A stretch of DNA of 64,000 nt from Sphaerolaimus hirsutus. Its lineage: Eukaryota > Nematoda > Chromadorea > Monhysterida > Sphaerolaimidae. The stretch's first letter is position 1; the number at the start of each line of letters is the position of its first letter. Below are positions 48,601-58,300 of the stretch, piece by piece. The DNA lies in NCBI GenBank assembly GCA_964036195.1, contig OZ038459.1, positions 20,767,206-20,831,205 on the forward strand, written 5' to 3'. Made by a program: the position numbers and the translations under genes. Below the pieces are notes generated by a model, which saw nothing but the letters and a program-made list of their open reading frames with translations, did not search any database and was not told the origin of the DNA.

Positions 48601-48831
48601 GTTCAGTTTCAGTGATACAAAACTGTCTTTATTGCAGGTGCATTCATGTCAAATCAAGCATTGTCCTTGATTATGTAAAATAAAAATAAAGTAAAAAAAA
48701 AATTTTGAGGTAAAGTGTAGACCTCTAGGGTTGCCTTGGTGCACCAATTGCTGCTCCACTGCTGCACTGACGCTGGCCACAACAAATACCACTTTTGCAA
48801 ACAGCACACCCATGGTTGAATTTTTGGACAT
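36697..48831 (-). CDS. Gene C: duplicate of gene B, complete, 9 exons, 400 aa
   Basis: Exons, all minus: 48723-48831, 48356-48585, 47606-47687, 46522-46653, 46068-46189, 45610-45818, 39882-39934, 36898-37042, 36697-36817. All nine match gene B in length, phase and splice sites, and the frame is open throughout. By eye I count about 11 replacement and 8 silent differences from gene B (for example V12A, H-to-D in exon 7, G-to-A in exon 8). That is fewer replacements than neutral drift would give, so both copies seem constrained. Domains: signal peptide, shortened CTLD-like region, CTLD-like region with EPN, Ser/Thr/Pro-rich linker, PAN-like end. Intron 7 took in a 2.1-kb foldback element (37158-39270) and intron 6 several C-rich elements, without touching exon borders. 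Likely secreted; ligand unknown. Confidence 0.88.
37158..39270. mobile_element. Foldback element FB3, TA duplication, in intron 7 of gene C
   Basis: 2113 bp (about 1336 without the nested hAT-like element). Termini AACAGCGTTCGGA / TCCGAACGCTGTT; TA on both sides; empty site in copy 1 at about 7948. The whole element is two inverted arms, each with successive modules carrying GTCCGGC and TGAAATTTGGG words and a GGCGACCCCC stretch. No ORF. Confidence 0.85.
37799..38567. mobile_element. CAGAGTTG-terminal hAT-like element, copy 3 (nested in FB3)
   Basis: 769 bp; 8-bp duplication CAGAACAG (37791-37798, 38568-38575). It sits close to the hairpin centre of FB3. Sub-repeats here are ACACTTA instead of ACGCTTA, i.e. 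the CpG-containing word of the sister copies has been replaced throughout. Confidence 0.88.
40075..40491. mobile_element. C-rich TIR element in intron 6 of gene C
   Basis: Counterpart of 8749-9162, with the same termini and TA flanks. Confidence 0.68.
40711..41112. mobile_element. Mutator-like MITE, 9-10 bp duplication
   Basis: About 402 bp with related ends (GGGGATGGTCCGGCCG and, inverted, GGCGAGAACTCGGCCG), followed at both ends by GGCCGTAAAGTAAA words. The target CTAATTTAT (9 bp, extendable to 10-11) is repeated on both sides. Copy 1 has a single copy at about 9371-9381. The size of the duplication suggests a Mutator-like origin. Confidence 0.7.
42566..43450. mobile_element. C-rich TIR element with a sibling inserted in it
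   Basis: Termini CCGTATTACCTCGAA / ..CGAGGTAATACGG with TA flanks. The outer element is 444 bp once the inner copy (42742-43180) is removed. Shared interior: GTACATGATGTATATTACTG, TTGCAGCTACACA and GGTATTTCGAGG. Confidence 0.78.
42742..43180. mobile_element. Inner C-rich element (same family as its host)
   Basis: 439 bp inserted at the TA of GATGTATATTACTG in its sibling. Its own interior has the same GATGTATATTACTG site unoccupied. Confidence 0.8.
44292..44740. mobile_element. C-rich TIR element
   Basis: 449 bp; CCGTATTACCTCGAAATA termini; TA flanks; long G/C runs in both arms. Intron 6 of gene C. The stretch 43451-44291 before it has no counterpart in copy 1 and no recognisable gene; a 111-codon plus-strand ORF there (43575-43910) resembles nothing I know. 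Confidence 0.7.
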
Positions 48832-49046
48832 GTTTTTGCAAAATAATATTGCTTTGAGGGTGGTATTGGTCAGTGCCTACATCACGGTGTTTGGACTGTA
48901 TGGTGTCATTCTATAATCCAAAATATGATGTTTCAAAATGGCTGGGACAGTGAAAAAATTTCAACTGAACAAAAATACATATTTGAGTAATTATGTATTG
49001 CATGTTCTTCAGAATTTTGTTATCACTATTCCTGTGTCAAATCTTA

Positions 49047-49738
49047 CCGTATTTCTCCAAGTATAATTCCTGGGGTACTATACAAATTTGGGGTCTTTTT
49101 CAAGCACTTTCCAAGTGCTGTGCATAGTGCCCGGGCACTATGCAATTAACCTAATTTTACACCTAATATTTTTCTATAAAAAAAGCTGATGCCGATTCAT
49201 GGTTGCATGAGAACGATACACTCAACCAGATACGTGCAACAGACACGCGTGCGCACCGCAATGCACCGCTTTTGAGGCACCACTTTCTTTCATACTTAGA
49301 ACTACTTGAGGTACTTAAGTTTTCCATTTCCGCTTTCAGCAGGCAAATTTTTTCCGTTTTCATTTTCCGGCAAGTGCAAGCAATTTTTCAGTTTCCGTTT
49401 TTTGGCAAGTGCAAATTTTTTTCCGTTTCCGCTTTTTGCAGGCAAAATTCTTTCCTTTTTTGCATTTCCGCTTTCCGCAGGCAAATTTTTTCCATCGCCA
49501 TTTCCGTTTTCCACCAAGTGCAAAAAAATTTCCGTTTCCTTTCCGTTTTCCAGCAAGTGCAAAAAATTTTCCGTTTCCGTTTCCGTTTTCCCTAAAAAAA
49601 GTTTTGTTGACACCCTATACTTAAGTAATCCGCTTTGTTTGCCAAAAATATTTTGTACTTTGTATATGCATGTAACTTTTACAATGTATACTGCTCCGGG
49701 CACTATTATTGGGGGCAATTATACTCGGAGACATACGG
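49047..49738. mobile_element. CCGTATTTCTCCAAG TIR element, copy-2 counterpart
   Basis: Matches 17256-18712 but without the CAGAGTTG insertion. It includes the TTTTCCG-repeat MITE remnant at about 49318-49611. Confidence 0.6.
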
Positions 49739-50007
49739 TAGTGATGTTCTTACCAATTATTGTACCGTACATCTTTGTAGATAAATAATTTTTTATATTT
49801 ATTACCTCATGATAACTTTTATTATCAGAATACCAATATTTTTTTTTAGCTATTGTTACATTTGCGCTCAAAACTCACTGCCTCAGTTATTCCGGTACAT
49901 ACAAAGTGTCTACCCAATATTTGATGAGTGGCATGAATAATTTTCGCGATTCTAAGTTTTCTGTCATGTCGATGAGCCTTTTGGGCCTGAATTTGATAAC
50001 TCAAATA

Positions 50008-51464
50008 AACACCTTCCCGGACAAGTTCACCACCCATTTTTTTAATTTCACTTCGAATGCAATATATCCGTCCATGGGGGTGTTATAAAGCCGAAACTTT
50101 GTATATATAAAGTTGTAAGACCCCTCTACTCCCCAACAATGGGGGAGGTGCAGTGACTCACTACAGGGTGGGTCGCCCTATATGCAACAAGTTTTTTGGC
50201 GTTTTTGGTGTCCCAAACAAGTTCACCACCCACTTGATTGGCTACACTACGAGAGCCATATCTCCAGCTGTGATGGCGGTATAAAGCTGAAATTTGGGGG
50301 ATGTCTTGCCAACAACCCCCTCACAATACACCAGTGGGGCAGCTGCCAACGACCCACTAAAGCATGGGTCACTGCATATAAAGTTGACCATTTTCTAAAA
50401 ACAGCCCAAGTGTCCCAAAACACGTTTATCACCCAACTGCATTGAAAAAATGTTGCAACAACATACCTAATGTGAAACTGAATCAGGTTGGTTGGAACAC
50501 TAATTAAGCCAAAAAAAATTTTTTTCAGTAGGGCACCCACCCTGTCCCATAAACAATAGAATGAAAATTTAACTTTAAACCATTTTTTTGTTTCACACTT
50601 ACAAAGTTGGTTTACAAAGTTCACTAGAGAATGGTCTAAGGTTCAAAGTTATGTAAACAACATAACCTCTAAAATGCCTCCATAAGGAAATTTACTTGGG
50701 GTGAATTCTATGAAGTCAAAATGATGTCATTTCAGGAACAAAATTTGACACAATTTTCACTTTTTCATTCACCCAAAATAAATTTCCTTATGGAAGCATT
50801 TTAGAGGTTATGTTGTTTACATAACTTTGAACCTTAGACCCTCCCCTAGTGAACTTTGTAAACCAACTTTTTAAGTGTGATACAAAAAATTGGTTTTAAG
50901 TGAAATTTTCAGTCTGCTGTTTATGGGACATGGTGGGTGCCCTACTGAAAAAAATTTTATGAGCAGAACTAGGGTTCAAATCTGATTCAATTTTTTATCA
51001 GGTATGTTCCCACAACATTTTTTTGTAATGCAGTTGAATGGCGAACTTGTTTGTGACACTTGGGCTGTTCTTAAAAAAATTATCAACTTTATATGCAGTG
51101 ACCCATGCTTTAGTGGGTCGTCGGCAGCCGCCCCACTGGTGTATTGTGAGGGGGGTTGTTGGCAAAACATCCCCCAAATTTCAGCTTTCTACCGCCCTCA
51201 CAGCTGGAGATATAACCTTCAAAGTGTAGCTAATCAAGTGGGTGGTGAACTTGCTTGGGACAACAAAAACGCCACAAAAAATTGTTGCATATAGGGCGAC
51301 CCACCCTGTAGTGAGTCGCCGCACCTCCCCCCATTGTTGGGGAGTAAGGGGGTCTTGCAACTATATATATACAAAGTTTCAGCCTTATAACACCCCCATG
51401 GACGGAGATATTGCGTTAGAAGTGAAATAAAAAAATGGGTGGTGAACTTGTCCGGGAAGGTGTT
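50008..51464. mobile_element. Foldback element FB2, TA duplication
   Basis: 1457 bp; ends AACACCTTCCCGG / CCGGGAAGGTGTT; TA at 50006-50007 and 51465-51466. Copy 1 has the undisturbed site (CTCAAATAATTG, about 18970). Two arms of about 700 bp meet near 50745. Repeated modules in each arm carry CAAGTTCACCACCCA, TATCTCCAGCTGTGATGG and TGAAATTTGGGGG. No transposase. Confidence 0.88.
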
Positions 51465-51881
51465 TAATTGTAGCGGCGCTGGGACGATCCTTGATCAACT
51501 GAACACGATTTTTCTGACAGTCAAATAAAAACTCGGCGGACATGAAACGAGTCAGTTGTTTGGCCCTTGGTTACCAATGTTCATTAATTCAAACTTGAAT
51601 GGACGGATTATATTCTGTTCACGATGCAATTGATTCAATCTGACTTTTTATGCGACAGCGATATGAGTTTGATAGGCTTATGGTTATAGAAAGTGCGATT
51701 GTAAAGTCTTAGGTCAGATCTAATCGTCGCAGCCCCGACAAATTCCTCCAAAAAAATACGTGTGAATTTGGACCACATCCAAGTTGCTTGCGTTTCATAT
51801 AAACCCCTGAAAAAATAAACCCCCCTGGGGGTACTTCGAGGAAATACAGTAGATCAAAATGATCAAACAAAAAGTGGACTG

Positions 51882-52679
51882 CAGAGTTGTTAAAATACCG
51901 GTATTTTTGGAAAGCGTAAGCGTAAGCGTAAATACACTTTCCAAATTTTCAGTATGGATACTTAAAGCGTAAGGTATTTTTAAAATACCTGGGAAAGCGT
52001 AAATAAAAGCGTAAGCGTAAAAATTTTTAAGAGACGTATTCTCAGTGAATTCTTTCCAAATCAAGCTGTCAGCGACATTTTTCAGATGTCCACTTAGTAG
52101 TCTGCCCTCATATGTTGTTTGGCAATTCATCGGCAGCGACACTTACCGTATTTCTTATAATAGGAGAGCACCGTTCAATTTTTTCGTCAACTTTGTTTGC
52201 CTGCCGTTAAACGGGAGGTGCCGTTCTATTGGAAGAAACACGCTAAGTCATCTTTTTATCTCCCAACTTGGACTTAGTGCTGTCGACGGCGACAACATCG
52301 TCGTTGGAATCCATTTTCAGCCCAAAATTTCTTATCTGAAGCCACGATTTTGCTTGACGACACAGTATTAATTAGCAAGACATTCATACTGCGACACAAT
52401 TTGTAAATGTGCCACTATTTCCAGCACATTACTGCACGCACGCAGTAATTTTTTTGGTACGCAGTTTCGTTCACTCTTTTTTGTGGTTTTATGCTTTTTC
52501 AAAAGTGTAAAACTGAACCGTGTGAAAAGCTTTTTTACGCTTTTAGTACCCGGGTATTTTGGCCGGGAAAGCGTAAAAAAGCGTACGGGTATTTTATGAA
52601 AGCGTAAGCGTAAGCGTAAGTATAAATACCCATTTACCCGGGTATTTCGGGTAAGCGTAAATACGCTTTCGCAACTCTG
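51882..52679. mobile_element. CAGAGTTG-terminal hAT-like element, copy 4
   Basis: 798 bp; 8-bp duplication GTGGACTG (51874-51881, 52680-52687). Empty site in copy 1 at about 20946. Long AGCGTAAGCGTAAG arrays at both ends. Contains a short CCGTATTTCTT element at 52146-52243. Confidence 0.9.
52146..52243. mobile_element. Short relative of the CCGTATTTCTTCTAATAGAAG element
   Basis: About 98 bp with TA at the left flank and partly decayed right terminus. CCGTTCTATTGGAAG sub-repeat as in 32480-32921. Confidence 0.45.
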
Positions 52680-52822
52680 GTGGACTGACGCAATTCCAAA
52701 TGACAAATTTGTCAAGAGTTGTAATCAAAATGTAAACCAGAGGCAAAAAGACGGATGACTAGACAAACAGATACCGCCAACCGCCAAAATCGCCATGGCG
52801 CTTGTCCATCACGGGGGTGCAC

Positions 52823-53026
52823 TGATACGCACATCTGCCCGTTACGCACATTTGCCCGTTTTTTTCACATTACACTTTTCCAAGTGATTTTCAGATATGA
52901 GTGAAATGAAAAAGTTCACTAATGTCATTGCACAACTTTTTTCACTTTACTCATATCTGAAAATCACTTGAAAAAGTGTCAAGTGAAAAAACGGGCAAAT
53001 GTGCGTAACAGGCAGATGTGTGTATC
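52823..53026. mobile_element. Palindromic 0.2-kb element, copy-2 counterpart of 21089-21293
   Basis: Same two inverted arms with a few substitutions. Confidence 0.6.
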
Positions 53027-53099
53027 AGGCCTGCCCCGTCCATCACTACACTGGTGGTATATGCAGAGTTGTTATAAATACAGAACATCGTTTGTCAGG

Positions 53100-53530
53100 T
53101 TTTTTCGAAATACCCCCCCTCGTTTGACCCCCCCCCCCTCTCGAGACCACTACGAAACAATCACCCCCCCCCCTCGAAATACCCCCCAGATTGAGTGTAA
53201 AGAGAACGTACATAACAAATACTGCAGTTTGTGTTCTGCGTAGTGCAGAACACACGTTAAAACAATGTTGGAATCACGTTAGTACAGTGTTTATACCATC
53301 TACATACTAATATAAGTATACAGGAGTTGATACATGTCAGTTATTGATGCATTTTTCTACCCCAGCGCACATCACAAACCACGATTTTGTACTAGGATTT
53401 CAAAAAATTTCATGTGAAATAATAACCCCCCCCCCTCGAAATACCCACCCCCCTCGTTTAACCCCCCCCCCCCTCTCGGGAGCACTATGAAACAATCACC
53501 CCCCGGGGGGTATTTCGAGGAAATACGGTA
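53100..53530. mobile_element. C-rich TIR element, left terminus damaged
   Basis: Right end GGTATTTCGAGGAAATACGG followed by TA. The left end retains only TTTTTCGAAATACCCCCC. The interior (GTGTTCTGC..GAACACACGTTAAAAC) matches the element at 531-983. From 53531 to 53946 I see no gene or repeat that I can define. Confidence 0.6.
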
Positions 53531-53946
53531 GATGTAAAACCGTTTTTTTACTCACCACGAATACAGAAAATGTAGAATACTATTGGCCCTAAAAGTAAAC
53601 ACACACCGTGACTGATGTGAAAACTGAAATGGCCTCTTGGCGACATCCAGCCTACTCTTTTTAAGGTTTTTATTTTTCAAATGCTGGTGGGCGAGCTTTT
53701 AGCGCCTGGTCGTAAAATCCCCGAAAGTGAAGTATTTCTAGGTAAATAGTTAGAATGACCAGCACCTCGCACCGGTTTAAGCGTTTACCAGCTTAAATCG
53801 AACACTGAATTTATTGGTGTATCCAAAAGTTGTCTATTACACAAAAAAGAAACGTTTGAGCACTTGTAAAGACTAAGTACTTTATTTGTGGCGAGCACAT
53901 GTACACAAATTCTTTTTACCAACTCAGAGAGTTGGCCTAAAATTAC

Positions 53947-54900
53947 CTCAACTCCGGTGGCGAAGCGCTTGCGTAGGGTTCAAACGATATGACTTTTCGA
54001 TATCAATATTCGATATTCGATATTTTTTTTAAATTTTCGATATCGATATTTGATATTCGATATTTTTTTCTGAAACTTGATATTCGATATCGATACGATA
54101 TGGAACCTCGATATCGATATTCCATATTCGATATTGAAAAATGGTCGATATTCGATATTCGATATTTCGATATTTTCGATATTCGATATTGTGATATGCT
54201 TTTGGTACAGCAAGGCATATTTCAAGTGGCATATTGTATTTTAATGTGGTTGCACACATGTTTAATCATCTCTTTACTGAAATTTGAATGGTGCAAGTGA
54301 TTTTAACAAGCTTTACATCACTCAATGGTAGAAAATAGAAGAAAAACATGATGAATCAAAGTGTATCAGACAAATAACAATTGGTAGATATTACAGTTCA
54401 TCCTAACCTAATTGCTTAAGGGCATGTTGCAAAAAAGTACCTATATCAGCGTTTTCTGGCTTCAAATTTAGCACTCCAACAACAATGACATTACAAATAC
54501 TGTACTTTTACTCATCAAATACAATACTATAAGCATATCAGATCAACCCTAAACATCTCAAAATGAAAATGAAAAGTAAATTTGGGGACACAATACAGGT
54601 TCGATATATCGAAAAAATGGTCGATATTCGATATCGATATTCGATATTTTTTCAAAATTTTCGATATCGATATTCGATATTCAATATTTTTGCAAAATTT
54701 TCGATATCGATATTCGTTATTCGATATTGAAAAATGGTCGATATCCGATATTCGATATTCGATACGATATATCGTTTGAACCCTAGGCGCTTGGGCTTCT
54801 TAGCCGCCGGTGCGTCATCTTGCGAGCCGTGGCTGGCCTGTTTCTTCTGCTGGTTCTGCTGGCGGCCGTTGCAGCTGTTGAAGCGAGCGGGCGGTGCCAT
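53947..54900 (-). pseudogene. First coding exon of an unrecognised gene, split by a transposon
   Basis: ATG at 54900 opens MAPPARFNSCNGRQQNQQKK..., a Gln/Ser/Asp-rich N-terminus ending in AAKKPKR, a classical-type nuclear localisation motif. At 54786 the frame runs into a transposon. Beyond the transposon (53971 down to 53947) the same frame continues with FATGVE and an excellent donor (GTTGAG/GTAATT), giving a 132-bp, phase-0 exon if the insertion and one target copy are removed. The core promoter just upstream supports a real gene. Downstream exons were not found between 53078 and 53946. With the insertion present the reading frame ends inside the transposon, so this copy should be null unless the insertion is spliced out. 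Confidence 0.6.
53972..54786. mobile_element. TAGGGTTCAAACG-terminal hAT-like element with TCGATATT arrays
   Basis: About 815 bp; ends (CG)TAGGGTTCAAACGATAT and ATATCGTTTGAACCCTAG. Target GCGCTTG repeated at 53965-53971 and 54787-54793 (7 bp exact, 8 with a mismatch). Each end is a 190-220 bp array of TTCGATATCGATA words. No ORF of its own. Confidence 0.75.
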
Positions 54901-54952
54901 GTCGAGAAATGAGCTAAGTTCCCTTGAACTTTCGATGTGAAGTCGGGTCGAA

Positions 54953-54984
54953 TGAAAATTGGATGGCATTGGGCCCTATTTATA
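54953..54984 (-). promoter_or_regulatory. TATA box + initiator of the split gene
   Basis: On the minus strand TATAAATA (54984-54977) is followed 31 bp later by an initiator-like TCATTC, with its A at 54953. The ATG at 54900 would leave a 53-nt leader. The spacing is that of a standard TATA/Inr core promoter. Confidence 0.65.
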
Positions 54985-55325
54985 TTTTTGGCACTGCGTT
55001 GTTTAATCACTTTTTTCCGTCATTACAGCACAACAGGCGGCGGCTGAGCCTTTTATCTGATGGCGCGTGGATTTGGCTACGCAATTATGGATTAGTGCAG
55101 CGCTGAATTACGCATGCGTCGTGGGTTTGGGTGGATTTTGTTTGATTTCTTTGTTGATTATGACGCGTGTGTGTGGCGTGTGTGTAATTTGGGTGATATC
55201 CATAGGGGATCGGGAAATAATGCTATGCATACCGGGTGGCATATTTTGAAAATTTGGGGGATTTTTTTGATTTTGAGTGGGTGTACGGAAATGAGTGTTT
55301 TTGGGGCCCCCGATTTCCGGTATGC

Positions 55326-58300
55326 TTAGCGGATGATGTTTTTACTTAGGTTGTTGACCCATTTACATATTTTGGTGTCGGTGCACATTTTATGTTTAGT
55401 CATAAGGTTGGGGTAATTTGTCGTTAGTTTGAGTATTGTCGAGCACATTTTGTCAATGTCGAATTCCATCGTTTTTAGGTTGCTCATTAGGTTGATAATG
55501 CGAGTGTTGGTGTTGTCAATATTACTGCAAATTTCTAGGTACCTTTTCGTTTGTGAGTAGAGGGTTGAATAACCTAGACTTGGGGGCACATTACTGGAAA
55601 TGTGTGTATTTTTCACGATGCTGAAATTATAGTTTTCTGTTTTGTTCCACAGGTTGAACAATGGTCGACATTCCACAATCGAGATGTCCAGATCCAGGAA
55701 GTGGACTTTGCGGCCATCCTCGCTGGCGTCTGGTTCTAGTGTGAGTTCTGAGCCGTATATGTCTGGGTATGTTTCAAGAAAATCTGGTTTGTTAATGACT
55801 AAGATGTCATTGACATATCGTTTTGTCCTGTGCAGTGTGCGAGCTTTTATTGTGTTGGTTTTTGTGCCTAGGTATCGGTATTCCATACCGGCTAATGTCA
55901 GGTTGGCAATGTCACTAGAGGCACTGCCTCCCATTGGAATGCCCAGAGTTTGCTGGTATAATGTTCCAGCAAATTTTATGTAGGTATTGTCGAGTACGAT
56001 TTTTAGTAGGTTGGATATCTGAGGCACTGAAAGTATTTTGCCGACTCTGTTAGAGGTGTTTTGTGTGGCTTTGCATCCTGTTATGCGGATTGTGTTGTTT
56101 TTTATAACCATATCCAGTATGAAAGATATGTGGGTTTGTATGAGGTGGTGTGGCAGTGTTGTGAACATGTTTGCAAAGTCGTATGTGTGTATGCTGTGGA
56201 TTTTGTGTTGCAGCTGCAGGCTCTTTACGACCTGATTGCTGTTTTTACAAAGCCAATATCTGTTTGTGCCATTTCTTTTTGTGATGACGTTGCAAAACTG
56301 TTCCAGTCTGGTGTTTAAGTACTGTAAGATTTTGTGTAGGTCCCACGCCAAGCTGTTAATGTTTGACCTTTTACTTCCAGCTATGAAGCGAAATTTGATG
56401 GGATTTTTATGGAATTTTGGGGTGGCATAGATGATTGGGAAGGTTGAGTCGAAATGGTCCATTTCGCCAGAGTGTTCGGTTGTCAGTTTTTGCAGTTTTT
56501 TCGAGTTTTGTGGTCCCTGTTCTGACTCATTACCTATGTGTTTTTAAGTTATGTTTCCACTCCCGGTGAATTCTCCGTTGGCTATCCCTAGTTCTTTAGC
56601 TATTGTCATGATGTAGAATTTTTTGCATGTGAAGGCAAAAGTAGAGGCTGCTTTGTCTATTGGTGTGATTATGTATTTTTGTTGCAGTTTTTTTAATTTT
56701 TGCAGTATTTCCATACGGTCATGGGTTTTTGTTTTGCTGAGCGGTGCATGTTGTATTTTTCGGTTGGTTAGGTTAATAGCATTGTCGAACCAAAGCTCAA
56801 TGTGGTTTGTTTCTTCTGGGTGTTTTTTGATTAAGTGTTGCTTTATCTCGTTTAGGCAATGGTGTGTTTTTTTCCGTGTTTCATTTTTGTTTGCTGTGTT
56901 AGGTAGCCGGTAGTTTGCTCCATAGCTTAGTATTGTGGCTAGGGTATTGTCCTCACATATCTCTAGGTCACCAGTGATTATGTGTTGATGGTGTACGTTT
57001 TTAAATTTGCTGTTTGTGCAATCGCATTTGCTGTTTAGTATTCGATGGAGTTCTTCCAGTGTCAAGTCTTTAAGAACTTTGTTGTAAACACCTTCCCGAT
57101 CAAGTCCGGCCGCCTATTTTCTTTTTCACTTCGCAGGCCATATCTCCGGTTGCGGGAGGGGTGGAAAACTAAAACTTGGGTGGTATATAGGCGCAACCCC
57201 CCACTACCCCGCATGAATAAATGGGGCAGCGGTGACTCACTATAGAGGGGGTCGCCATATACGTGAAAAAAATTTGCAGCGTTTTCACTGTCCCGCACAG
57301 GTCCGGCCCCCGGTTGATTTCTTACACTGCGGGTCCCGTATCTCCAACTGTGGGAGGGGTATAGATCTAAAATTTTTGGGGATTTGTCACCAACACCCCT
57401 CCCCTACTATACACTGGCCAGGCGGTTTTTGGCAACTCACCACAGTGTGGGGTGCAAAGTTTAAAATTTATTAAAATGTTACTGTCCCACACAAGTCCAG
57501 CATCCAATTGAATTTCAAAAAATAAACACTTTTGTGTTGTTTTAACACTAATGTGGTTGACAATGTGAAATAAGCATGAAATATCCTCTAAAAAATATCT
57601 TATCCGACCTAAAACTGGCCACCACATGAACCCCTTCCCCCAAGTGGGTGACAAAAAAATCACTTTTTACAACTTTTTTTTTAGACACTTAAATGGCTGG
57701 TTTACAATAATTTATAGGGGAGGGTTAAAGGTCTCAAGTTGTGTAAAAAATCTTACCTCAAAAATGCCTTCATAAGAAAATTTGCTGGGGGTGAATTTCA
57801 AATTGTAAAAATGACATCATTGCAGGAACAAAAATAGGCAAAATTCATGATTTGAAATTCACCCCCAGCAAATTTTCTTATGAAGGCATTTTTGAGGTAA
57901 GGTTTTTTACACAATTTGAAACCTTTAACCCTCCTCTATAAATCATTGTAAAGCAGCAGTTCGAGTGTCTGATGAAAAAGTTGTAAAAAGTGATTTTTTT
58001 GTCACCCACTTGGGGGGAGGGGTTCATGTGGTGGGCAGTTTTATGTCAGATACGATATTTTTTAGAGGATATTTCATGCTTATTTCACATTGTCAACCAC
58101 ATTAGTGTTATAACAACACAAAAGTGTCCATTTTTTGAAATTCAATTGGATGCTGTACTTGTGTGAGACAGTAACATTTACATAAATTTTCAACTGTGCA
58201 CCCCACACTGTGGTGAGTTGCCAAAGACCGCCTGGCCAGTGTATAGTAGGGGAGGGGTGTTGGCGACACATCCGTAAAAATTTTAGATTTATACCCCTCC

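Larger units (their letters stand above)
33588..53077. repeat. Segmental duplication, copy 2
   Basis: Direct-orientation copy of 3363-21348, offset about 30-32 kb depending on insertions. Private insertions are 33652-34126, 34760-35006, about 35323-35603, 37158-39270, 40711-41112, much of 42490-44750, 50008-51464 and 51882-52679. It carries the complete gene C. Confidence 0.85.

Noticed and set aside
54003..54259. Ile/Tyr/Arg-rich ORFs (also 54582-54779)
   Set aside because: Translations of the TCGATATT array within the transposon that splits the exon.
55642..56913. Plus-strand ORFs antisense to the retroelement (for example 55642-55983, 56623-56913)
   Set aside because: Shadows of the minus-strand reverse transcriptase frame, which has all the recognisable motifs.
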